Assembly (NCBI GenBank): GCA_030374765.1
Contig: JARGXX010000095.1
Location: 558,001 to 622,000 of the forward strand
Reading direction: 5' to 3'
Source of the DNA: Agarophyton chilense
Lineage: Eukaryota > Rhodophyta > Florideophyceae > Gracilariales > Gracilariaceae
Length of the DNA: 64,000 bases
Below the pieces are notes generated by a model. It had not been told where the DNA came from, ran no database searches, and saw only the letters and a program-made list of their open reading frames with translations. A program made the position numbers and the translations under genes. This document shows, piece by piece, positions 45,801-55,301 of the stretch (its first letter is position 1; each line of letters opens with the position of its first letter).

Positions 45801-47683
45801 TCGCGACTTAAAACACTGGGCGAAACCCAAGGCGAAATCGATGAAGAGATACCTTGCTTCTACATGGAGACCCATTCACCATCTTTTGAAGAAGAGGAAC
45901 AAGAGACCCTTGATGATTATTCGGATGCAGACCCGTACCTTGCATTAGCAGACACTGACCCTTCATTTCAACTCGAGCGAATCTCGTGCACTGAGCTCCT
46001 CAATGAGCAACACGCCGATATGTTTTGTGCGTCGATACGCTCTCGTCTCAACGGGGGGGAGAAGCTCCCCTTTTCACTCGATTCACGAGGAATACTGTTA
46101 AGACATGTCGAAAAGCATGATCAAATCGTGATTCCACGCGCCTTGAAAAGTCGAGTACTCCATCTGGCACACTACAGCAGATTATCTGGTCATCCAGGAG
46201 GAACGAAGTTGTTCATGACTCTAAGAAGAGATTTTTACTGGCTTACTTTGGCAATGGACTGCCATGCTACAGTGAGGTTGTGTACAACATGTGCGAAGAA
46301 TCGTGTGAAGCTTTACTGGAAGCAGAAACCGATGACGTTATTACAGGACAGAGCGCCTTTACAATACGTCAGTATCGACATCCTAGGGGAATTGATTCGC
46401 TCAAGGCGAGGTTATCGCTACCTATTGGTAATCACCGACCGCTTCTCGAAGCTAGTGGGAACTGTGCCGCTGAAGCGGATAACCGCAACCGTAATCGCAA
46501 AGGCGTTTATCAAAGACTGGGTATTTATATACGGACCACCAGAAGTTCTGTGATCAGATAATGGGAAGCAATTCGTTGCGAAGTTCTTTCAGAATGTTTG
46601 CCGCATTATGGGCATTCGAAATGTGTTTACCACGATCTATGATCCGCAATGCATCGGTCAGGTGGAGCGCTTCAACCGCACGCTGATAGCAGCATTACGA
46701 CACTACATCGCAGACCACCCGAAAGAATGGGACATGTTTACAGATACTCTGTGCTACGCGTACAATACGCAAGTTGAAGTCCAGGTATTGGTAGAACTAA
46801 GGAGGCAAGTGCGACGGAACGTCAAGGCAAAAGCCCAAGTGACTCTGGGGAGAGTGAACCACCACCAATGGATCGAGCGGAGGAGAAAGCTCCTGATCTC
46901 CCACCGCCGGCGGTTGCGTACGCCAATCACGGACAGCTTCCGAAGTATCGGGATATGCCCCGTGGCACGCTCACACCCGTAAGTACAGAAATAGAACCTG
47001 AAAGCAGGAAAGATGTTTTGAAATTTGGCCCCAAGGACTTAGAAACGAGTGCACGCGAACACGCACCGTTGCCGCTTCAGGCTGAAACTTCAGGTGAAGA
47101 GCCACTCGCTGTTCCGCCGATATCGGCTCCCATCCCTCGTGGTCAGGAAGAAGAAGAGGTATCGCCTCCTGTCGCGGTGCAAGCACCATCATCCACCCAA
47201 CAGCGGTCAGAATCGGATAAACCGAAGGAAGTTCATCCACGAATGGAATTGAGAAGTAGCAAGAAATACGCTTCTATGGAACCTGGGAAACAGTATAGCT
47301 CTTTATCTGAGAAAGGTTCTCAAGGAATGAGTACACTGCCCCTGCGGGCAGAACGACAGTTAGTCGACGAGCGAACGCTTAGCGACGCGGAGACTGCTAA
47401 CACAGAGACGCTTGGGTCAGCCCTAAGGCATTTCAAACCTGTTAACAGGAGTCTCGCGACAACAGCGAAAGCATTGGGAAACGCCCGGGAATATGTTATG
47501 GATCGCATATGTGAACATGGCGAACATGAAGATACCAGAGAATTACTGTATCGAGTCCGTTGGTACGGTTTTCCTCCGGAAGCGGAAACGTGGGAACGTA
47601 GAGCTCACATCCCCGTTCGCAACTCGTGCGATATCATCGACGCATGCGATTACCACTCCCCAGGGAGATCGACTCCTCGATAG
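45801..47683 (+). pseudogene. pol: Integrase and chromodomain of inner Ty3 Pol
   Basis: The HHCC zinc part (LAHYSRLSGHPGG ... LCTTCAKN, about 46165-46310) precedes the integrase core: VSIDILGEL with Asp, SDNGKQF with Asp after a TGA at 46553-46555, and IYDPQCIGQVERFN with the catalytic Glu. After YAYNTQV (about 46770) the expected sequence is lost and the frame moves, a sign of a deletion. A Pro/Glu-rich linker (46868-47400) ends in a chromodomain (YVMDRICEH ... LLYRVRWYGFPPEAETWE, about 47490-47600). It lacks a clear GPY/F module. Confidence 0.88.
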
Positions 47684-47828
47684 TCGGGCTCATGGGCACA
47701 TCCCATTTCTAAGTATGGGCTACAAAGGTAGTAAAAACTCGAAAGGCAAGAAGAATACAGGAAGTCATGTAAAAGAAAAGTGAAAACACGCAAGCACAGG
47801 ACATTTAATGATTATCACCTAGGAAGAA

Positions 47829-47928
47829 CTCGAGAAGCGAGAAGAGATGGTTGAAGAACTCGAGAAGCGAGAGGGGAAGTATGAAACTCGAGAAGCGAGA
47901 AGAAGAAGTTAAGAACTCGAGAAGCGAG
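47829..47928. repeat. Four spaced hairpin repeats CTCGAGAAGCGAG between converging genes
   Basis: The 13-mer CTCGAGAAGCGAG occurs at 47829-47841, 47859-47871, 47887-47899 and 47916-47928. Each copy can fold CTCG/CGAG around AGAAG. The cluster lies in the purine-rich gap between the end of pol (plus, 47683) and the end of the antisense frame (minus, 48043), where both transcripts should terminate. Confidence 0.75.
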
Positions 47929-48042
47929 AAGAGATGAAGACTAGAAGATAAGAAGGGAACGTGAAAACACGAAGTCACCAGAGTTTTATTGGTATCAAGA
48001 TACCACCGCAAGGGTGTTGACTAGGAGTCTTTTCTAGGATCA

Positions 48043-49725
48043 TCAAAGAGACGTGCGAGCACGCAGGTTCGCAAGAAGCTGTGTGCGATCATCCTCAACT
48101 TGGTCCACGGGAAAGCCCGCGTCTAACAGGAACTGCCTCAGCGGATCCAAACCTGGATCTTCGACCGGCACTGCACTGGGTTGTTGGGTAAACCCATAAA
48201 CGTACTCTTGAGCAACTCTTGCCGCTGCGGATTGATCGACGGAAGTCGCTACTTCTGCCAGCTCTGGCTCGTCCTCGAAACCGAGTTCAGCCTCAGCTCC
48301 CGGCGCTTCCTCATACGGTTCCTCTCCGTTCTCGGATGGAGTAGCATCGTACACGAATCCAGTAGGCTGGTTCGGTGGCATGTCACGCGGGTTCTTCCGA
48401 AGAAAGCGAGCCTGCTCGGAGGCAATCAACTGGCGCGTCCAGGGGTCGTACCAAACGAAATCTCCAGCACTTGCTGTTCGTCCAGGAGAATGTTCGTAGT
48501 GTCTTGCACGGGTTCCGCGAGCGGATTGATCAGCTGGAACTCCAGACCAGTCGACACTATCGATTACATCTACAAGATGGAGGAAGTCGGCATGGTTCGC
48601 ACGGGATCCCAGGACAAGGGAAAGATCGAGTTCTCTCGCATACTTTCGCGCTGTGGGCGACATGTACCAAACTCTAAAGGTATCATAAGCATCCCAAAGA
48701 AGGAAGACGGCCATCTTGGCGATATACTCGGTATAAATCACCGTCCAATATCCCGAGAACGGGTCGTTAACCAACGCGGACCCGATGTAGGAGATCGCCG
48801 GTGGGAGCTCCACAGGGCAACCACGAGGACTCTCGATCGCCGCCTAATGCTCCGGAATACCGATGTAGCGCCCGAAGCGCGCGTTCCGCCGGATGCGGTC
48901 GATCTCGATCATTTGATACGGCACCAAATAGCCCAAACGTGATCGAGTACGACGTTCCCAACGAGGATAATCCCAATAGGGAATGTCACGATTTCGAAGG
49001 AAGCAGAACTCCGCACGGAGAAGAGGTTGGTGAAAGCAGAGAGCTGCATCATGCACACCGCGCACACCGCGCCAACCGCTAACATCGACTTCAACGAGTG
49101 TCTCGATATACGAGTAACCTTCACCGTCGGTACGGGCTTTCCAGGTATCTAGTTCCCAGTCCTGCGGGAGGAGAACCGTACTGATGAATCGGTGAAGACG
49201 CTGGTAAATCAGCTTGGTGAACCGCGTACGGTCTTCGGACAAGGTTTCCGTTGAATATCGCGCCATCGCGTTCTCTGGGAAAGCAATATGGCTCGCCCAG
49301 TCGTCGCTATAAATCGCGTGTTCCGGAATACCGTCAGCGAAGTACCCACCGTGTACATACTGTTGTATTAACGCGTCATCGCGGATAGCGACTGGAACAA
49401 ACCAGGGCGCTTGCCCGAAAAGTTCAACGTTGTCGAGAGGATCTCGTCCATAGAAATCGGCAGGGTGCGGGGAGCTCCGCTGAGCACGACGAGAAGGAGC
49501 TCGAATCACACCCACAGAGGCGACGTGAGCCGCGTTCGGCATCGGAGCCACGGTTGGCTGAGGTAACGGTACCGACCGGAATCCGGTGTACGGGGTGGGG
49601 AACGAACGGTATGGACCCAGTTGAGCAGTAGGCTGCGACGCAGAACCAGCAGTGTTTGACGGAGCCCCAGAAGGCACATCCTCAGAGGATGGCTGAAACG
49701 GGTTGGACCCGGCGTTCGGATCCAT
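48043..49725 (-). pseudogene. Antisense extra reading frame (aORF) of inner Ty3 element
   Basis: The frame starts ATG at 49725, only 168 bp from the 3' LTR, and reads 560 codons to 48043 with a single TAG at 48844-48846. The N-terminus is Ser/Pro/Ala-rich and disordered (about residues 1-90). A globular core with many aromatic residues follows (DDWASHIAFPENAMARY, RLHRFISTVLLPQDWELD, FLRNRDIPYWDYPRWERR). Beyond the TAG come DPFSGYWTVIYTEYI, AVFLLWDAYDTF and DLSLVLGSRANH, and an acidic tail (EEAPGAEAELGFEDEPELAEV). No family was recognised. It is transcribed opposite to pol, in the same position as the aORF in the host Ty3 element and in remnants A and B, with weak resemblance in the FHQ...F-R segment. 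A capsid- or DNA-binding accessory role is only a guess. Confidence 0.7.
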
Positions 49726-49883
49726 CGCGAGAGATCGAGCTGAAGAGCGGTGAGGAACAGAATGCTGTTGAGAACTGTAAGAGTTGATCGTGCGGCGAGG
49801 AATTCGTGATGACTATGAGTACCCGGAACACCGGTCCGACTGCGTATAAACGCCTCTTGCGTCCCCCATGGTTCGCCCTTAAC

Positions 49884-49891
49884 GAGGGGGG
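49884..49891 (+). promoter_or_regulatory. Polypurine tract of inner Ty3 element
   Basis: GAGGGGGG lies two bases before the 3' LTR on the pol strand, the expected plus-strand primer position. Confidence 0.75.
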
Positions 49892-49893
49892 TA

Positions 49894-50559
49894 TGTAGTA
49901 TTCTACTATGTCGGGGAATCCGATAGGATGATTTTTCGCGAAGACGCGGTTGGAACTCATAAGTGAGTGATGTCATCAAACTTGTGATATGAAACGGCAC
50001 ACCGCGTAGGATGCCAGGAGGAAGGGTACATTAGTGGAACACGTGGTATCACGAGTGGACTGGCTTGCAACGGCGCATGTAGTGGCGATCCACGTGGCAG
50101 GTTTTACTACCCTTTGTAGCTAGACGTCCATTAGGGACCATACCCATACAGTGGTTTGGCTAAGTGGCTGACCACTGGGTATTATTTATATATTTATTTG
50201 GGCACTCACCCTGGCACACAGTATATAGTGCACCAGAGGTGAGCGCCGACTCCAAGTAATGGAGACAACATGGGCATCATGACTATTCTGTTCCTCGCTT
50301 AGGATTCCTTAACCGGAGATCCGGACGAGCTATAATAGATAGTCAGCCCCAACCACTTCACGAGCCGTCTCGTACCTACGTTCCCTCAACGTTTTACAGT
50401 TGCACTGTTCACCCTCGCTGGCGAGTAGTGGCCTTGCACCCCACTTCCAGCTCGCTGGTGTTGTAGCTCTACCACCCCTTTTACTTCGCCGCAAGCGACC
50501 CATCGGCAGTCCGAATGCTGTCGCAGGTGTCTGCTCTCTCCGTTAGAGTGGATACTACA
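49894..50559 (+). repeat. Right (3') LTR of inner Ty3 element
   Basis: This 666-bp LTR runs TGTAGTAT...ATACTACA and is nearly identical to 29655-30321. Visible differences are mostly single substitutions plus one base missing from a C run. Confidence 0.96.
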
Positions 50560-50564
50560 TCATC
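50560..50564. repeat. Target-site duplication, right copy
   Basis: TCATC, identical to 29650-29654. Confidence 0.9.
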
Positions 50565-51407
50565 CTGATGGTCAATGTGGTGTGTACTGGTTCTGATTCT
50601 TCCCAATCTACTTGATCACCTGGCCTGGTATTCCCTGAGGAGATCAAGTACCTGGTGCTTATAGGATTCGAATTCTGCGCCGATAGCGACTGTCCCCTCC
50701 CAAGAGTCGACGTCCTTGTCGGGAGTTGGCGTTGCAAGGTTATCCATTTGGGTCTCCATAATAGCCACGGGCGCGGGTAGAGTGATGGCAAGCATTGTAA
50801 CTTTAGGTAACAGTACGGGTTTATCTCTGAAGTTGCCCATTGTGACCAAGAAGGGCCTGTTGTAGTGGATGTCCATTACTCCATTGGCCATCAAGGTAAG
50901 GTGCTTCAGAACCGTTTTCGGGTTGTTTTGAATCGTTACGAGACCTGAGGACTGGGAATGGACTGATACAGCGATATGGGTCAATGGCGGTATCGCTATG
51001 GCCTTTGACAGGCGAACGTTATTGGAATTCGTGTTTTCGGAGACAACCGCTCGTTTGCGGTTAGCTCCCGGCCCTGGGGCGGAACTAGTTATGGAGATGG
51101 AAGGTGCGCGGTAGAATGAAAATTTCCTAAGGCCTGGATAAATGGCCTTAGTATATCGATCGATAAAGGAGGTCCCTTGGATTGCCTCAGCGCCCAAGGT
51201 AGGACCTACAAGGAACCACGTGCGGAATCTGAATTGTCTTAATTGTAGGTCAAGTGGTACCAATCCTTTACTGTCTATTGGTCTATGGAATGCATCGGTA
51301 TTTCTGGGGGTCTCCCTTACCTGAACGAAATCTTGCCAGCCAAGTGGGAGTAGCTTAGGATGGACCAAATTGGGACCAGCGCCTGTGTCCAATACGGCTG
51401 TTGTCAC
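50565..51407 (-). pseudogene. pol: Protease and linker to RT of host Ty3 Pol
   Basis: A 263-codon open frame (51407-50616) begins TTAVLDTGAGPNLVHPKLLP with the retropepsin DTG and continues with FLVGPTLGAEAIQGTSFIDRY and a linker rich in Val/Ser. After a stop at 50616-50618, a shifted frame reaches the insertion point at 50565. On the far side (29649 downward) that frame carries on into RT, so the 20.9-kb element split one continuous pol. Confidence 0.85.
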
Positions 51408-51549
51408 TCGAGAGTTGTTGAAACGAAATCACACGGTTTCTCAAACTTTGTAACTCTCTTTCCTGAGGATACAGACAGGGTCTTTACTGTATTCCATTTC
51501 TGGTTCAATCTGAGTGGTGCATTCGGGGTGGTGGGTATTTGGAGGTGAA

Positions 51550-53276
51550 GAGCTCTTTGGCTCATGACCGTTCTATGGGTTGAGGCAGAGGCTTAGAGAG
51601 GGAGGAGTTGCCTCGCGTCGACCCTTTAAGAGTTTTCCGATGGGGTTTCCGTTTCTTCTTGAGGATAGGATTCCTCTTCGGGGTCGTTCGTAGGATCTAC
51701 AATGGCGTGGACCTGTAAGGCTTTGATCGAAATATCCGGAGGGGTGGCATAGCATGAGCTCCCAGGGGTCCCTGTGGTTCTTTGCTGTGCTCTGTTAAGC
51801 ATTCCTTCGGATCTCTGCACCCGGTAATTCTCTTCCCTAAGCCCTAGGAGGTTTTTTCGTGCGTCCTCAGGTAGATACCTCGTGCAGTAACAAGGTTGGG
51901 CTATGGAAAGGGAGAGGAAGCAAGCCCTTGGGGGCGCGAATAAGAAAGTTCTTGCGGAGCGGAAAGGGAGAATACTTGAGCGTGGGGGAATCCACTCGAT
52001 CACGCACCTGTACTGAGAGAAAGAATTGGAAAAGGTACAGAGCGGCGCCCTCGTGGACACTGTTCTGATCACAGGCCGTACGGAACATACTGAGAAACCT
52101 AAGGACAACAATGGGATCAGAACCCGATTATTTGTCCGTAATGCCTAGTTGCATCCGTTTGGCCCATTTAGCGACTCTGCGAGCCACCGAACCAGAATAT
52201 TTCGGGGACCTGTCGACCACCCGATAATTCCGGCAGCCTAGAACCGCAAGGAAAAGTTCATTTGTGGTTGTCAGTGGTCTGAGGCCTCGAACGGCAGCCT
52301 CATCTACTTCCGAGTCGGTCGTTTTGGTCGAGGCCGATTCGGAATCACTCGTGTCTGAATGGTCTCTTCTTTTGCTACTTCTGTTCTTCTTTTCCTCCGG
52401 TTACTTCTTTTCTCTCCAGCGGAATAAGGACCTAGAGGATCGATCTCTTTATCAGATCCGATGGAGCCTTGAGGTTTCTGCACCTCATATTGTCCTTTTA
52501 GTAGGGCAATTTGTCTCTCATCTAGACGCGGAGCTTCTTTTCTGCTCCTCGATTGTCCTTCTATTGGATTCCTGGTTGTGTTTCCGGCGAGGGGCGGGTA
52601 ATACTGCCACTCCTGTGGGTTCGGTAAGGGGTTGCCCTATGGAGGCCGGATAGTTGACTTGTTGAGTGGTCCTAAGGACCGTGATGGCTGTCTGGTCGGT
52701 GACTACTACTTAGACGGCCTGAATCAGGGAGTCTAAGGATAGCTCAGACTCCATGACTTTGTGGACGATTCGCGTAACGAGGTAATCCGTATGGTCAACG
52801 ATCGCCGTAGCGAGTCGCATGTCCACAACGGAATCCACGTGAGCTGAGCAGAGCTCATGGAGACGGGGCAAGAGAAGGTCGACAAGCCCTGTGGAAATAT
52901 TATCTCTAATTCCTTCGGCCTTACGGGGTTCTCCTTGTGTCGTTCCTGACCTAGAAGTGGGCCTGGTGAGGCGTTCTCGTAAACGCGCTGCTACCGTTGG
53001 TTCTCGGCGAACCCTTTCAGGGTCGTCCACGGGAGTCAGTACTCGTTGCGGCTGGCTTTTCGAGCTCCTGCGGTCACTAAAATTATCAACCTGAGGTTCA
53101 GGCGACATCGTCGGCGCTGCAGTGGGAGCTGTTCCTGCCGTAGGACTTCTATGGTCTGGTTGGTTGGGTGTGTTTCCTGCATCCATAATGGCGGTTGCTT
53201 CTGTACTTCTGGTCCGTTGGGGAATCAAACCAAAGGTTAGAATCCGAATTATTCTTCGTTCCAATGGTCGGTTCAA
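51550..53276 (-). pseudogene. gag: Gag of host Ty3 element
   Basis: It starts at 53276 with 188 codons of a polar N-terminal region and a helical segment (TGLVDLLLPRLHELCSAHVD). Decayed Lys/Glu/Arg- and Ser-rich sequence follows in broken frames (52.6-52.3 kb). The capsid core is at about 52110-51870 (VLRFLSMFRTACDQNSVHEG, LYLFQFFLSVQVRDRV), and the tail runs to about 51550. No zinc knuckle is now readable. The layout (N-terminal domain, low-complexity charged stretch, capsid) parallels the Gag of the inner Ty3 element, so the two are related families. Confidence 0.72.
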
Positions 53277-53290
53277 TTATTCTTTGAGGT

Positions 53291-53308
53291 TTCTAAGTCG
53301 GGAGACCA
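53291..53308 (-). promoter_or_regulatory. Primer-binding site of host Ty3 element
   Basis: On the minus strand TGGTCTCCCGACTTAGAA lies three bases inside LTR D. It is identical over 18 bases to the PBS of the inner Ty3 element. Confidence 0.85.
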
Positions 53309-53311
53309 AAA

Positions 53312-53757
53312 TCTAACGCAATGACTGGTGGATCAGCGTACGGGTCTCCACCGGTGGTAGCGTGGTAGAGCGGGTCCTGAGGTTCGGATCCTTGACAGCG
53401 GCACTCCTAGAGTACTTGGTGCAATGGGCTAGCGTTTAGTGCGTAGTCCTACAGGTTGGAGCTACGGGAACGATGGCTTGAAGACCGATTGGTGGAACTA
53501 ATTTACGAAAGGGGTTTATTTAGTATCCTAACTGTGCCTACCTTACTCTAAGAAAGAAGCGTCACTCGAGCCAAGTAAATAGTACTGGCGAGGTGCTGGG
53601 GTCTCCCTGGCACTGTAATGCTAATCTATTACACTAATTAGAATAAAATAAAAATTCACATGAGTCCACCTGAGGTTGACCCGTCCACGTGTCACCTGTA
53701 AGATACCTCAGGGCGCAGCGGCTTACAGAGCTCAACCGTTATCATCGCTCCTTCACA
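53312..53757 (-). repeat. LTR D, 5' LTR of the host Ty3 element
   Basis: This is the 446-bp partner of LTR C. The terminal TGTAACGC has become TCTAACGC. Its outer end (CTTCACA) abuts copia RT sequence at 53758. Confidence 0.88.
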
Positions 53758-54512
53758 GTCTCCAACAAAACTCTGGGCGACCCCTCAGTTCCAAACAGCT
53801 TCAAGGAATCCTGCACGGATGCCGCAGGGCGCGAAGCCATTGATCGTGAAATGAATGCCCTCATCCATCGGAAAACATGGGAACTAGTTCCACGTGAATC
53901 TTGGATGAAGCCAGTTCGCTACACTTGGGTGTTCAAGGAAAAGATGCTCGATGCGATCGGGAATAAATTTCTGAAGAATGCACGCTACTGTTTACATGGA
54001 AACAAGCAACAGACGTTCGTTTAATTTGATCATTTGAATAATTAGGCTCCTGTGATCTGTCATGAAGCCCACCGCATTTTTCTTTCCTTTACTGCTGCAC
54101 ACGATCTTGTTGTAGAAGGCGCAGAGATGTCCAATGCATAATAGTAGGGCAAACTGGATATGCTGGTCATCATCAAACAGCCAAAAAATTCGTCTTGAAT
54201 AGTCGAAAAACCAGACCACGTGTGTAAACTGCTCAACCATCCGCATGAAGCAGTACAGGCTGGCATGATATGGGGCTCTCTCTTCTCAGAAACAGTTCTT
54301 TTATAGAACTTTGTGACATATGCACTGGACTCGAGTGTATTCATGTCTCAGAAACAATAAAGTTTCATTATCCTGTCTCTTATCGTTGACGATTGTACGT
54401 TCGCTTCAAACAGCTCTGAGCTTCATAAGAACTTCAAGGAGAAGTGTTCGGCAACATTAGATGTAAACATATATGGGGAACTCAATGAATTCATCAAATG
54501 GAGCATTCAACG
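53758..54512 (+). pseudogene. Ty1/copia reverse transcriptase, N-terminal part
   Basis: The opening REAIDREMNALIHRKTWELVP is the standard copia RT start. It is followed by VRYTWVFKEKMLDAIGNKFLKNAR. After stops the frame carries AAHDLVVEGAEMSNA, GKLDMLVIIKQP, DHVCKLLNHPHEAVQAGMIWGS (the 'V..L.k.lYGLKQA...W' block), then IILSLIVDDCTFASNS with the active-site VDD (about 54373-54400), and YGELNEFIKWSIQR. Homology stops at 54512, where foreign DNA begins, and resumes near 55.3 kb. The N-terminal edge is set by LTR D. Confidence 0.82.
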
Positions 54513-55301
54513 TGTAGGACAACGCTTGGAGCGGAGACACCACGAAGATGTTCGGGATCTTCCTCTCTTGAGAGACACGCCTCAGGCGGAGGAGACGCGT
54601 CCCAGCGGAGCACAGAAACAGAGCCACTCTGGAAAGGCACGACGGAGTCGGGTGTAAGACCGAGGTTAATCTGGCGGGATATACCTAGAGTGTTTAGGTG
54701 AGCACGGCACAGTCTGGGGTGTGACCAATCCTAGGCGAAGCGGTACCACGGCAATTGTCGGAAAAGGAGCGAGGAAACACTGGTATGAGGTGGACGAGCG
54801 GGGTGAGTAGGGCGGCCACTCACGAGAGCCAAAAAGGAGAACAAGAGGAAAACGGGGGCGAAAACCTATACAGAGGCGAGACTACGACAAGTGTCGGTGA
54901 TTGAATATGAACCCACGGTGGTGGTAGCATTCTGGTCGACAAAGGGGTGGGTAAACTAACGTGCAATGGGCGCTCACGCAGTATGACGTGACGACGCGCT
55001 GAAGGCGAAGAGTTCAGAGCCCAGACTCCCTCCTTGGGATCTCCCAAGAGGGTGTTTATTGGGGAGCAGTGCTCAGCCTCCTAAGTAGTGTGGCGCGCGA
55101 CCCCTGACAGTGGGCGCGCGACCGACAAATAGACACTAAATAGCGATAGCGTAGCTAAATAAATACTAAAAATTACTAAATAATACTGACCATTAGGTAG
55201 AATCCGGGCCACGTGTGGCACGCGTCGCACTCGAGCGTCGGCATCCGTGTAGTCCACGTGTTCCGCCCGTGTGCACTTCCGGTCCTAACCGGCCGTCAGC
55301 A
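54513..55301. mobile_element. Insertion of about 0.8 kb in copia RT, possibly a solo LTR
   Basis: The sequence splits a copia RT between SIQR and the following TKHVLK-like segment. It starts TGTAGGAC and can be ended at CCGTCAGCA, giving TG...CA ends and LTR-like size, with no coding content. No second copy is present in the window and no exact target duplication is seen. The right edge is uncertain by about 10 bases. Confidence 0.4.

Larger units (their letters stand above)
29655..50559 (+). mobile_element. Inner Ty3/gypsy chromovirus, 20.9 kb including a nested DNA transposon
   Basis: The LTRs (667 and 666 bp) begin TGTAGTAT and end ATACTACA, and differ at about 16 positions (2-3%). They are flanked by a perfect 5-bp duplication (TCATC). 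Plus-strand order: LTR, PBS, gag, protease (split by the transposon 33090-43685), RT-RNase H, integrase, chromodomain, then an antisense extra frame, polypurine tract and LTR. Without the nested transposon the element is about 10.3 kb, large for a chromovirus because of the extra 1.7-kb antisense frame. It sits inside the pol gene of the minus-strand host Ty3 element. Confidence 0.95.
24594..53757 (-). mobile_element. Ty3/gypsy chromovirus ('host' element), split by a 20.9-kb insertion
   Basis: On the minus strand the order is LTR D (53757-53312), PBS, gag, protease, [insertion 50559-29655], RT-RNase H, integrase with chromodomain, an antisense extra frame, polypurine tract and LTR C (25059-24594). 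The element is about 8.25 kb without the insertion. The two LTRs are 446 and 466 bp; the 20-bp difference is a local duplication in C. They differ by roughly 12% by eye. RT before integrase and the chromodomain place it in the chromovirus branch of Ty3/gypsy (Metaviridae). The flanks AACGC and GTCTC do not match, so no target duplication survives. Many stops: an old, dead copy. Confidence 0.88.

Noticed and set aside
47829..47928. CRISPR-like array
   Set aside because: The repeat unit is only 13 bp, the spacers are purine-rich variants of each other, and the context is a eukaryotic retrotransposon.
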